From contig CM049313.1 in assembly GCA_026874595.1 (NCBI GenBank), forward strand, positions 45,102,659-45,166,658: DNA of 64,000 nt, written 5' to 3'. Shown here piece by piece: positions 10,701 through 24,000 of the stretch. The translations under genes and the position numbers were made by a program. Position 1 is the stretch's first letter. Every line of letters starts with the position of its first letter. The stretch is from Sipunculus nudus. Lineage: Eukaryota > Annelida > Sipuncula > Golfingiida > Sipunculidae. The notes under the pieces are model-generated. The model made no database searches and was not told the DNA's origin. It was given only the letters and a program-made list of their open reading frames with translations.

Positions 10701-13700
10701 TGAGACATATGTACAAACATTTACCAAATGTCAATATTATTATATTTTCCATTTAAGTACATGAGTCTGTGGTGGTGCCCATATCATTGTTCATATGCAT
10801 GAAAAAAAAAATTTGATAAAGTGAAAGCATTTTATATACCAGCTGGTTTAGAAAATACTATGAGATAAATCTATTGATTTAATTGAACTCTCACATATCC
10901 AGGTGTATTCAGGAATTTACTAGAACTCAGAAGTAACACATAATGACATTGAGCTAAAGTTTTTTAACATTTTTAATAATGTCTACATTTCTACTTCCGT
11001 GGTATAAGCTTGAACTGGCTGAGGTGTGCCAGCACTGTGAACACTATATAGGAACAGAAGGTGGAGGCATGGACCAAGCTATATCATTCCTTGCTCAACC
11101 AGGAACGGTAAATGAAACTTGTTTTATTACAAAAATACCTACAGATAGCAGTAAGATATTATTATTATTAGATTAATTCCTTTAAAGAAGTATGATTATC
11201 ACATGCAAAATTAAATTGTTTTGTTTAGGATTTAAAAACATGTAAAAAGTGCGTGAAGTTTTCCCCAAAGTGTGACAGTTTTCTTAGTGAATAAATGGTG
11301 TATTTTTTTGTAAAATCATGTTTTATCCTGTTTCCGAAAACAGTACAGACAGTTTTAGATAATTAATGAAATATGAGGTGAACATATATATAAAGTATAA
11401 CCCATTTAATCTGTATCAGCAGAAGATGGAAGATACCTGAGAATTCCTGGGGGGGGGGGGGGGTCATAATGAATGCTCTTGTTTAATGCCTTTGGCAAAG
11501 CAGGAAATATCTTTATGTTAACACAGACTTTAAACTACCAGCTATTTAGGTTTATGATGAAAGAAAATAGCATACCAGAAATAAACAAGAAATCTGCAGC
11601 CTGTGAAATGCAAGCCTGTGCCATGTTTGGGGGGTCCTTAATGTGTGATTCTTCCAAAACCGTGTTTGCATTAATTTTTTTCGCTCATATTCCGAGGTTC
11701 GTTTGTGTTTAAGTTACTGTACATTTGTGAATATTCCTTGATGATGTTCCTGAATCCGGATCATGTGCCGGATCCACACCAAAATTGAATCAGTTCCTCA
11801 TGGGCCCATTCCTAAAACGCACTGAAAATATCATGAGAGGCAGTGACACTTTATGGTAATTGGAAACAGTTTAAATTTAGCTGGGGAAAGGAGCACATGA
11901 GCAGAAAAATAAACAAAAACATTTGAACTTAGCCATTTGTTGACATAAAGGAAAGTTGGTGGAGGAAGAAAGAGTAGCAAAGTGAAATATGTTAAGTTGT
12001 AAACTGACTGAGAAAATGTTTGTTCAGGCCAAGCTGATTGAGTTTAATCCTGTCCGGACCAAAGATGTGATTCTGCCTGAGGGTGCTGCATTCGTTATCA
12101 GTAACAGCTGTGTGGAGATGAACAAGGCGGCCACAGCTAGCTTCAATATTCGTGTTGCTGAGTGCCGCCTTGCAGCTCAGGTAGGTGTGTTGGATAAAAA
12201 TAGTTGGAGTTACAGTTAAACCTGTGTTATGGGACCACCCATTGGACTGGCAAAGAGTTGTCTTAATTTACAGGTGGTCTTATAAGACAGGTCAGTTATA
12301 ACCAATGTGAAAGATTTCTGTTCACCCAAGGGTGGTCTTAATAGACAGGTGGTCTTATAAGCCAGGCTGTCTTTTAGACAGTTTCACCCTACAAATAGAA
12401 GGTGTTAAGTTCTACCACACTAAGGAATATAGAATATCATTAATCTTTGCTGCTCTCTGATATACAGGTCAGTCAATGTATATCCAAATGTTTCCTATAT
12501 ACTATTATTTATAATGACTATAATGTCTCTTATTTTGTGTTGTCTTTAAGCTCTAATCCTGGAAAAAGGCATCTCATCTCTATTGTCATCATCTTGTTCT
12601 TTAATCAAAAGATTCTCTACTCTTTTTCTGTTGTTCTTTTGTACAGAACCTATGTCTTCTCTTATCTCTTGTCCTCTTATCCTGTTGTCCAGAACAAAGG
12701 TCTCCTAATTTCTGTTGTCCTGGTGTCCTGTTTTCCAGGAAAAATATCTCCTCTTATCTGCTGTTCTCATGTCCTGTTTTCCAGGATAAATATCTCTTCT
12801 TTTCTGTTGTCCTGAAAAAATGTCTCCAAATGTTTCCTCTTCTTATCCTTTTATCTTGTATAAAGTTCACCTCTTATCAGATGTCCTATTATTCTGTTAG
12901 CCAGGATACATCCCTCCTCTTACTGTTGTTCTGTTGTCATGTAATCAAGAATAAACCTCTCTTCTTTCTGTTTTCCTCTTGTTCTGTATTCCTGGGAGAA
13001 ATTATTCTATTATTATGTGTCTCATACCATTTTTAGCTCAGCTGACTTTCAGTCATGCTGGGCTATAGCTATGGGTCTTTGTCCGGCGTCCTTCCGTCTG
13101 TCCGTCCGGCCGGCCGGCCGGCCCGCCGTCTGTTAGCAGGGCACAAATCTTAACCGTAGGGGCTAGGGCCATGAACCCTATGCAGTCTTAGAGGTTCTAA
13201 AAAGATCTCCTTGCAAACCTGAAATTAGGTCACTGCCACCTATATTCTCGAAGTTATTGGGTGTGTTTGCACCCCGAAGAAATAATTCTTTTAGCCAAAA
13301 TTTTCATCCAAAACCTTCCATCTTTCACATACAGCTCACCTACCAACAGGGGAAGAACCATAATTATTTTGAGGTCACAAGGTCAAAGATCAAGGTCACA
13401 GAACCAACTTCTTTGAAAAGCCTCAGGATGCATTTTAAGCCAAACCTTTCATCCCAATTCTTTGATCTTTCACATATAGCTCACCTACTAAGTGGGAGAA
13501 GAATCCTATAGATGTTGAGGTCACAAGGTCAAAGGTCAGGGTCACAGGATCCACTTCTTTGAAAAGGTTGTGGACACATTTCAAGCTAGACCTTTCATTC
13601 CAAACCTTTCAGCACTGATATCGCTCCTCTGCCAACAGGGGAAAAGACCTGTTGATCTTGAGGTCAAAGGTCAAGTTCACAGCACCCTCTTCTTGCGTTG

Positions 13701-15041
13701 AGTCATTTTAAGGCAAACTTTTCAATCTATACTTTCCATCTGTCATATATGGCTTGCCTACCAATAGGAGAAGAAGCCTATTGATGTCATTTTAAGGCAA
13801 ACTTTTCAATCTATACTTTCCATCTGTCATATATGGCTTGCCTACCAATAGGAGAAGAAGCCTATTGATGTTGAGTTCAAAAGGTCAAAGGTCATGGTCA
13901 CAATATTGTTCTAAATGCTTGTGAACTTATTTCAGATGAAATTGTTCAACTGAAACCTTCAGTCTTTCACATATACCACATCTATGCATCACTGAATTTG
14001 ATTCAAACTTCATATTTATGGGTCTTTTTGCATGAAGAAATAACTAATTGATTTTGAGGTCAGCTGGTCAGGAGGTTAAAGGTTGCAGGTCTAAGTTATT
14101 CACTCATTGGTTGCCAAGTAATTACACCCGGCCAGATGTAAGTGGTAAGTAGTTACCCATCATTTAGAAAGAATCCAGTTGATATGTGGGCAAAAGGCCA
14201 AGGTCATAGGTCAGGGATGTTCACAATAACTTATTTTGTAGACCATCTCTATTTTTCTTGTTTTCTTGTATATATAACCATGGCACTCACAACTGGTACA
14301 TCTCACTATGTGCCCATAATTGTCAGTGACACTTGTGATATATGACTCCCTTTTGTATCAGCTCATGGAGTGATAAGGATTATTTCATTAGTGCATAACG
14401 AAAACACTGTTGCCGGAATGCTTTGGCCAGGCATTAAGACTATGAGAGTTAAGTGTTAAGGTTTAGCTACTGATTTATAAAATGATGGGAACAGTTTGCA
14501 GTTTATATCATGGAATCATGCCAATAAACTTAGTTTTCTAGATATCTGAATATTATTTTACAAATCATCAGATATACCAGCAAGTGTTTGTTCTGATAAT
14601 ATGTGGGTCTTTACCTGGATTTAGGATGGCTATATTTGATTACAAGACTCTTAGTGATGCTTTCTGCATTTCTTTTCTTTTAGGTTTTGCAGTTTACCTA
14701 CCCTGCTGACCCCATTGAATAGCAAGCTGATAATTAAAACAAATTGGACTTGCACTTTTTACATTTGCATGTTCATAAATCTGATATGAGAGCTCTCCAA
14801 CCTGATCATGCCTTTTGAATTGTTTTGGACATTCATAACTGTTACATTCTTTGAAGCAATTGCTACAAGTTTAGTGTCTTATTGGAGGATGTGTGATATC
14901 AAATGTCAGACTTGTCAGAAAACCATTATGTCTGCCAGGTAGCTATTTTAGACATCCTTTTGCCAGGGCAGTTTCTGTGATTTTTTAGCTCAGCTGACTG
15001 AAAGTCATCTGAGCTATAGCGATCACTCTTTGTCCGTCGTC

Positions 15042-15073
<32 letters not shown>

Positions 15074-18000
15074 CGGTAGTCCGTTAACCAGGCACAAATC
15101 GTAACCACTGGACCTGGAATCTTCTAACTTGACATTCAGGGAGTACCATGAAAAATCTCCTTGGAAACCTGAAATTAGGTCTCTGTTACCCATAACCTCT
15201 GAGCTATGGGGCTCCAAAGTACCCCCCAGAAAAATGGAAAATTTGATACAAAAGCTCAAGTATCTGAACAACTATTGCATTGATCACCATGATTCTGTGC
15301 ATGGATATTGATCATGGAATGTTTCATCAGTTTCTGCAGTCTGGTGGCGCCACCTATATTTTTTCGATTTTTACGAATTTTTTTCTTTATTTTTGAGACC
15401 TCTTGAGATGTGGTCATCTGTTAACAGGGCACAAATTGTAATGACTGGACCTAGAATCTTCTCTCTTGAAATTCCGGGAGGCCCATGAAAAGTCTCTTTG
15501 GAAACCTGAAATTAAGTCTCTGTTACCCATAACCTCTGAGCTATGGGGCTCCCAAATACCCCCCAGAATAATGGAAAATTTGATTCAAAAGCTCCAGTAT
15601 CTGAACAACTATTGCATTGATCACCATGATTCTGTGCATGGATATTGATCATGGAATGTTTCATCAGTTTCTGCAGTCTGGTGGCGCCACCTATATTTTT
15701 TCGATTTTTACGAATTTTTTTCTTTATTTTTGAGACCTCTTGAGATTTGGTCATCTGTTAACAGGGCACAAATTGTAATGACTGGACCTAGAATCTTCTC
15801 TCTTGAAATTCCGGGAGGCCCATGAAAAGTCTCTTTGGAAACCTGAAATTAAGTCTCTGTTACCCATAACCTCTGAGCTATGGGGCTCCCAAATACCCTC
15901 CAGAATAATGGAAAATTTGATTCAAAAGCTCCAGTATCTGAACAACTATTGCATTGATCACCATGATTCTTTGCATGGATATTGATCATGGAATGTTTCA
16001 TCAGTTTCTGCAGTCTGGTGGTGCCACCTGTATTTTTTTTTATTTTTACGAATTTTTTTCTCTATTTTTGAGACCTCATAAGATGTGGTCATCTGTTAAC
16101 ATGGCACAAATTGTAACAACTGGACCTAGAATCTTCCCTCTTAACATGCTGAGAGGCCCATGAAAAGTCTCCGTAAACACTTGAAAGTAGGTCTCTGTTA
16201 CCCATAACCTCTGAGCTATGGGGCTCCGAAGTACCCCCCGGAAAAATGAAAAATTTGATACAAAAGCTCAAGTATCTGAACAATTATTATATTGATCACC
16301 ATGATTCTTTGCATGGATATTGATCATGAAATGTTTAATCAATTTCTGCATTCTGGTGGCGCCACCTGTATTTTTTCAATTTTTAGCTCAGCTGACTGTA
16401 AGTCATCTGAGCTATAGGGATCACCTTTTGTCGTTCGTCCGTCCGGCCATCCAGGCGTCTGTCTGTTAACAGGGCACAAATCGTAACTGCTAGACCTGGA
16501 ATCTTCTTACTTGACATCCTGGGAGGTCTATGGAAATTCTCCTTGTAAACCTGAAATTAGGTCACTGTGACCTATATTCTCCGAGCTATGGGGTTCTGAA
16601 GTACCCCCCAGAATAATGCAAAATTTAATACAAAAGCTCAAGTATCTGAACAACTAATGCATTAATCACCATGATTCTTTGCATGGATATTGATCATGGA
16701 GTGTTTCATCAATTTCTGGAGATTGGTGGCGCCACCTATATTTTTTTTATTTTTTACGTTTTTTTACTCTACTTTTGTGATCTTTAAACATTTGGTCATC
16801 TGTAAACAGGGCACAAATCATAATGACTGGACCAAGAATCTTCTGTCCTCACCTCCAGGGAAGCCCATAAAAGGTCTACATGGAAACCCGAAATAAGGTC
16901 CCTGTTACCCATATTCTGTGAGCTATGGGGCTCTGAAGTACCCCCCAGAATAAAGATTTGGTCATATATTAACAGGGCACAAATCATAATGACTGGACCT
17001 AGAATCTTCTTTCTTTACATGCAGGGAGGCCTTTGAAAAGTCTCTTTGGAAATCTGAAATTACCCCCCAGAATAATGCAAAATTTAATACAAAAGCTCAA
17101 GTATCCAAAGAACTGAGGCATTTTCCCCCATGGTTCTTTGCACCAATATTGATCATGGAGTGTTTCATAAGTTTCTGCAGACTAGTGGCACCACTTGTAT
17201 GTTTTTGTTATTTTTACATTTTTCACTTTATTTTTTTAGACCTTTTAAGAAACATTATATGGTCATAATATTTATTCAGAACAACAGCAAAAATAATAAA
17301 ATCATTTGTTGTTTTTCTTGTTTTGCTACTACCAGGTACACAAGCTCAGTCTTGTAGCTGACTTGTTTTATGTTTGGGCAGATAATGACAGTTACAGATC
17401 GAGTATGCATTTCGTCCCAGTTGACCTACTTTTGATTGTTTTACAGCTCCTAAACATAGAAAATTTCATTAAAGACAGAAATTTTTATGGAAAATTCACA
17501 TGTATGGACTTTTTTTTCACAATGCCTGCAGATACTGGCCTGATTTTTGGTGTGTTGCTGGATAATGACCCATTACAGATCAAGTTTGCATTTTGCCCTT
17601 GTTGACCTACTTTTGACCATATGACACCTCCTGAACTTAAAAAAATTCACAAAATTTAACAAATATTTCTAATTTGCTCCAAGCAACGGTTTCGTGTCAT
17701 TCCGACACATCTAGTTTACGAATTGTTTTCTCTATTTTTGAGACCTTTAAAAATGTGAACATATGTTAACAGGGCACAAATTGTAAAGACAGGACCTAGA
17801 ATCTTCAGTCTTGACATTCTGAGAGACCTATGAAAAGTCTTCATTGAAACCAGAAATTAGGTCTCTGTTACCCATATCCTTTGAGCTATGGGGCCCCAAA
17901 GTACCCCCCAGAATAGTGAAAAATTTCATAAAAAAACTTCAATATCTGATTAACTACATCACTGATGGTCATGATTTTTGGCATACATATTGATCATGAG

Positions 18001-21000
18001 ATGTTTCTTCAGTTTCTCCAGACTGGTGGCACCACCTGTATTTTTCAAATTTTTACAATTTTTTTCTTTATTTTTTGAGACCTTTAAGGATGTAGTTATC
18101 TGTCAACAGGGTTCAAATTGTAAAGACTGGACCTAGAATCTTTATTCTTGACATTCTGAGAGACCTATGGAAAGTCTCCATGGAAAACAGAAATTAGGTC
18201 TCTGTTACCCATATCCTTTGAGCTATGGCACTCCAAAGTACAGCTCAGAATAATGGAAAATTTGATACAAAAGCTGAAGTATCTGAACAACTAATGCAGA
18301 GATCACCATAATTGTTTGCATGGATATTGATCATGGAGTGTTTCATCAGTTTCTGCAGCCTTGGTTAGCCACCTCTATTTTTTTCGATTTTTTACGAATT
18401 TTTCTCTATTTTTGAGACCTTTAAAAATGTGGACATCTGTTAACAGGGCACAAATCATTAAGACTGGACCTAGAGTCTTCAGTCTTGACATTCTGAGAGG
18501 CCTATTAAAAGTCTGCATGAAAACCTGAAATAAGGTCTTATTATCCATATCCTTCGAGCTATGGGGCCCCAAAGTATACCCCAGAATAGTCAAAAATTTC
18601 ATACAAAAACTTCAATATCTTATTAACTACATCACTGATGGTCATGATTTTTGGCATACATATTGATCATGACATGTTCTATCAGTTATTGCAGACTGGT
18701 GGCGCCACCTGTATTTTTCAATTTTTTAATTATTTTTTTTTCTATTTTTGAGACCTTGAAAAATTTGGACATCTGTTAACAGGGCACAAATTGTAAAGAC
18801 TGGACCTAGAATCTTTATTCTTGACCTTCTGAGAGACCTATGGAAAGTCTCCATGGAAAACAGAAATTAGGTCTCTGTTACCCATTTCCTGCAAGCTATG
18901 GGGCCCAAAATTACCCCCCAGAATAGTGAAAAATTTCATACAAAAACTCCAGTATCTCAATAACTACAACACTGATGCTCATGATATTTGGCATACATAT
19001 TGATCATGACATGTTCTATCAGTTTCAGTAGACTGGGTGTGCCACCTCTATTTTTTTTCAAATTTTTACGAATTATTTTCTCTATTTTTGACACCTTTAA
19101 AGATGTGGTTATCTGTCAACAGGGGACAAATTGTAACAACTGGACCTAGAAACTTCATTCTTGTCATGCAAGGAGGCCCATGAAAAGAGTCTGTGGAAAC
19201 CTGAAATTAGGTCTCTGTTACCCATATACTTCAAGCTATAGGACTTCAAAGTATCCCTCAGAATAATGGGAAATTTGATACAAAAGCTGAAGTATCTGAA
19301 CAACTAATCCAGAGACCACCATGCTTCTTTGCATGGATATTGACTATTAAGTGTTTTTATTAGTTTCTGCAGACTGGTGGAGCCACCTGTATTTTTTTTA
19401 AGTCTACGCATTTTTTCTCTGTTTTTGAGATATATTAATACAGACACAATCTCAGACTGTTGGTTCATCTGTTTGATGCTTCAGTTGAATGGTTATATAC
19501 TACCATTCAGATGATAAAATTTCCTTTTGCAAACCTCTTCCCGGTCAGCTGAGCGTCATGACCCATGGGTCACTTGTTTATGATGTTTGGTCCCTTTTAG
19601 AGGATGTTTGTTGTTCAATTTCCGACCTGTCAGAAATCCAATATGGCCACCAGGAAGCCATCTTTAAATTCCTTTAGAACATATTATCTCAAGAACTATT
19701 AAAGTGAATGCAGTGGGATGTATATTGCATTGGGTCAAAGATTTCTTAATATATATGACCATCATTTATGAAAGCTCAGTACAGTTGACTTGTATTGAAT
19801 AAAAATTAATATGGAAGCACCCGTTTCACAATAATTCTTGCATGGATTTCCTTGATCTTGAGGTCAAAGGTCAAGGTCACAGGACACATCTTCAAAAATA
19901 TGTGGATGCATTTTCAGCCAAACATTTCATCTCAGACATTTCATCTTGCACATACAGTTCCCCTGCCAATAGAGAAAGAGGCCTGTCAATTGTGAGGTCA
20001 CAAGGTCAAAGGTGAAAGTCACAGGAGCCATCTGTCCAAAAATTAGTTCCTGAGATGATAATGCAAGCTTGGATTAATATATGGATTTCAAACCTGACTT
20101 ATATATGGCCCATCAATAAATCTAGACCTCTATTGATTTATATATAAAAGTGGATGATCAATATCAATTTTGGGGTCATAAGGTCAAAGGTCAAGGCCAC
20201 AGGAGCCATCTGTCCAAAAATTAGTTTCTGGATGATAATTCCTGCTTTTATTGATGTAAAGATTTCAAACTTGACTTATATATGTCCCATTGAAAAAGCA
20301 AGACCCCAATTGATTTTTGGGTCATGAGGGCAAAGGTCAAGGTCACAGGACCAACATCTTCAAAAAGATTGTGGATTGATAGATGGAAGAAACAATAATT
20401 GCTTGCCAAGTGTCAGTATATGCTGCTAAAAATGGGGGCCTATTCTTAAAGGGGGGGCCCTACTATGTCTGGGGATACTCTGGCACCTGCGGTGCCAAGA
20501 AATATCTAGTTCACTATGTTTTAACCAGACATATATGATAAGAATTTATGGCAATGTAGAAAGTTTAAACAAAATTGGCATATAGGTTCTGCAACAATTT
20601 TACTAGTTGTGAATCACAGCCCATGATGTCACAGGTCATGCTTGGCAGCTGAGCGTCATGACCCATGGGTCACTTGTTTATATTAAATAATCCACTTATA
20701 TCACAATCCTCTCTTTTGTTTCTTTTATGTAGTTATTCACTGATGCACAATCTGGAAAGATTATCTTTATCTGTTTTCTGAAGTTATCACCCAGATATTG
20801 TTGCACATTGTCTCAAGAAGGATATATATATATTGTAGAGTTATACAAAAACAATACCTAATACATACATGATATCTTAATAAAAGGTTACTATTACTTC
20901 CATTTATAAAAGAATATTAGTTACTTGTAACCTGAAATTAAACCTGTTTCTTTAAACCCAACAGGTAATAGCCAAGGCAAAAAACCTGAAGTGGCAAGAG

Positions 21001-24000
21001 ATCCGCACACTCGGGCCATTACAGGTAGCGCTGGGTCTGTCTCTGTCTGACATGGTCCAGATGGTCAATGACACTCTCCACAAACACCCGTACACTAAAG
21101 CTGAGGTGTGCGAGCTTCTAGAGGTGACTCCCGAGGATCTCAACCGTATCAGTCTCAGTGAAAAAGTCTTATCAGGTGAAAGATTTAAGACTCTAAAAAA
21201 ATTGTTTATTGCATGTTGTAGGCTGTCCATTATTCTTTTTTTTCTTTTTTTTTATCTGAGTCCTATTTTTCCTCTTTTTCTTCAAATACCTAATTTTTCT
21301 TACATTTTTGGTGGTTCAGTAGCATGCAATTCAGGAAATATCCTTGACTGCTCAATAAACCCAAAACAGGCTTCTGTTTTTAAGTATAAATTGGCTTTTT
21401 CATTACACATAGGTTTGCTCAAAGCCCCATTACCCTGGTGAATAGTTCAACTTGTCAGTTCATTAACCTAGATCATGGGGAGTTATGTCTGAATTTAATG
21501 CCAAGGGAGAGGTAGGGTTGTAAAGTGTGTAAATGAAGATTATATATAATAAAAATAAAGAACATTCAGGCAACTAAAGAAAATTGGCTTCCAAAGTATA
21601 AGGTGTAAAAACAAGTTTGATGTTAAATTTCAAAATATTGCAATGTCACTTGTGATAGTATGTGATTTGTAGCCTCCTTTAATTTAACATATAGATTAGT
21701 TCATATTCATACATCAGATCTATTGTAGCAAATTTCAGTTTCTTTTACAAATTCGGACATCTAAATATGTTGGGTTTAGTGATAATGAAAAGTTGTCACC
21801 ATTTCTATTTACACTCCTAAGACAAGTTTTATGGATATTTTCCAGCAGGTCTTATTGACCATTTGATCAAAGGTCTGTCCCAGTAAATCTGAATTTATCT
21901 GCTTAAAGACCTAGTGGTACCAAAAACAAGTGCAAAAGGAAAAGAAAGAGTCAATAAAATGATCAAATTATCATTAATATTCTTTCTATATATCTTGTGT
22001 AACTGTAAGGTCAATAAAACAGTGTTACTGATCAAGAACAAGAGTCTTGCAATGTGGAACATGACTGATTGTGCACACCATCTATTCCTCACAGTATGAA
22101 ACCACAGTCTAGAATACTCTTATGATTTGCCAATTACTTGCACATGTTAAGCTTAAAGAAAACCTAATATTTAAAAGAAAATTATTATCAGTGTTTTTTT
22201 AGAGTTCTGTCACTGTGTACTTTACCATGTAATTTTGCTATATTTCCTGTAAAATAAACGTCTGCACATTCTTTGATTGTGTCATTCAGTATTAAATATA
22301 AATGAAAAATGAAATATCATATTTAATATGAAATATATACCAGAAAGCACACCAACTTCCTGTAAATTGATACTGTGAAAAATATTATAATATATATTGA
22401 AATATGCTACCAAATATCACTAAATATTGCAGGACAATAATTGTAGGAGATTGTACTCATATTTCTTACATGTCACATCACCTTTGGTTTCCAGTGGAGG
22501 AGTTTGCTCTTCATGCCAGGGCTCACCATGTTTACAGCGAGGCCCAGCGTGTCTGGCAGTTCAAGGAGGTCAGTGACAGGTCACCAGAGGGCGCCCTACA
22601 GCAGCTAGGACAGCTGATGAATGAGAGCCACGCCAGTTGTCGAGATATGTATCAATGCAGCCACCCTCAGCTTGACCAACTTGTCAATATCTGTCTGTAA
22701 GTGTCACCATACATTAAACACTGGACTGTGTCTCTTTCATTTTTAATTTCATTAAACAGTGTCTCACATTTTGGAGTCTCCTGATTCTTTTAGTACTGTT
22801 GAAAGTGCCTTTCAATGCAGGTGGTAGGAACAGTGCCTCAAATTTGGAGTCTCATGGATCTTTTAATACTGTTCATAGTGCTTTCCATGCAGGTGGAAGG
22901 AACATGAGATGTAGCATCACTGTGTGAATTCAAATGATTTATTGCGTTGCCCACTATTCTGTGCAAATTAGTTTCAATAGGCTATCCAGTCCATTGTAAA
23001 AACTACTGAAAAATTCTTAATAGAAGTCACATTCATATTAGAAGTCACCCAAGACTACTTTGGTGGTGGGGGGGGGGGGGCAACTATCAGGTAGTTTATA
23101 AAGTTGCTGCATTGATGCATTTCATTTAGGTCACACTCTGCACCTAATTACAGTACAGACAGTAGAATTACAACAGAGAGATTCACTTGATGAATTACAC
23201 TAAACAATATGAGAAAATATTTCATTGATTGCATGAAAATAGAATGAAACAAGATTTCATCTTGTTGGGTCAACAAAAAGGCAAGCAATGTGAGTGTGTG
23301 TGTGTTTGGTTTACAGTCAGGTCCCTGTGTCTTTTATGTAAACTGGTAGAGTTTAAACCAATTATAGTAATGAGTACACAATAATATTTTATCAGTGACT
23401 ATATCAGCAACTGAATTTAAAGTAGGTTTGCTTCTGTCATGAGTTATTTATACACTTTTACAACCAAGGAAAGTAATGGGTGATGTAGTCCATGGTTCAG
23501 AGTGGTTTAACAGCCAAAACTCAATTAACTCAAAGAGTGCCAGAACAAGTCTCCTGCTTTTTAACTACCCCAGATTGTACCATTAAAGACTTAATTTATA
23601 AAAAAAAGTTTTGACCCCTTCTCATACACTTCCTTTTCAGCTTTACAACATAAGCCCCCCCCCCCCTCTAAAATATTAATCATTGATATGGTAGAACTCA
23701 TGATAAACATGAATAAATTGAATTGTGGGTCTCTTTAATTATCACAAGATACAGTAACACATTGAATTCCGCCTCCTTGTTTGGCCTGTCAATATGAATG
23801 GCTTGCCAGAGCATAGTCAAATAGCAGAGGGATTGCAGTAATATATTATATTTATCAACAAAGATTTTTTTTCTTCTTTTTTTATAGTTTTGTTAGTTAT
23901 TATTTAGTTGAAATCCCAAACACATAATTATTGGTATGGAATAGCATCTAAATCATGATTTGTTGTCAAGCAGTAATATACTCTTGCATTATGTATAATG

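Larger units (their letters stand above)
14981..19577 (+). mobile_element. Inner Helitron-like element(s) with 337-bp satellite core
   Basis: The start is TTTTTAGCTCAGCTGACTGA with hairpin partner AGTCATCTGAGCTATAG, then a GTCTGTCTGTC run. The end is GGTCAGCTGAGCGTCATGACCC...CACTTGTTT (about 19545-19577), including the 14-bp palindrome TGACCCATGGGTCA. Between them are about a dozen tandem monomers of about 337 bp. A second 5' end sits at about 16380, so at least two elements or a recombinant are present. The ends carry matching subterminal inverted repeats (GCTCAGCTGACT; GGTCAGCTGAGC). No Rep/Hel coding is visible. Confidence 0.65.
13031..20677 (+). mobile_element. Outer Helitron-like element in GALK2 intron 5
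   Basis: The start is TTTTAGCTCAGCTGACT with partner AGTCATGCTGGGCTATAG, then a GTCCGTCCGGCCGG run (13081-13130). The end is CAGCTGAGCGTCATGACCCATGGGTCACTTGTTT (20647-20680 region). Its own core is a diverged repeat carrying 'GAGGTCACAAGGTCAAAGGTCAAGGTCACAG', found at 13365-14220 and again at 19855-20360, with the family at 14981-19577 lying between. Related flanking pieces (14885-14965 and 19600-19680) support an original element split by insertion. Boundaries are approximate. Confidence 0.5.

Noticed and set aside
12447-13036. 122- and 68-codon frames as coding exons
   Set aside because: They lie in a pyrimidine-rich minisatellite within a GALK2 intron and have repeat-derived composition.
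15129-16283. Repeated 60-codon frames ([20 protein letters not shown]-like) as a gene family
   Set aside because: They recur at exactly the 337-bp satellite spacing, with opposing frames on the minus strand, and belong to the satellite core.
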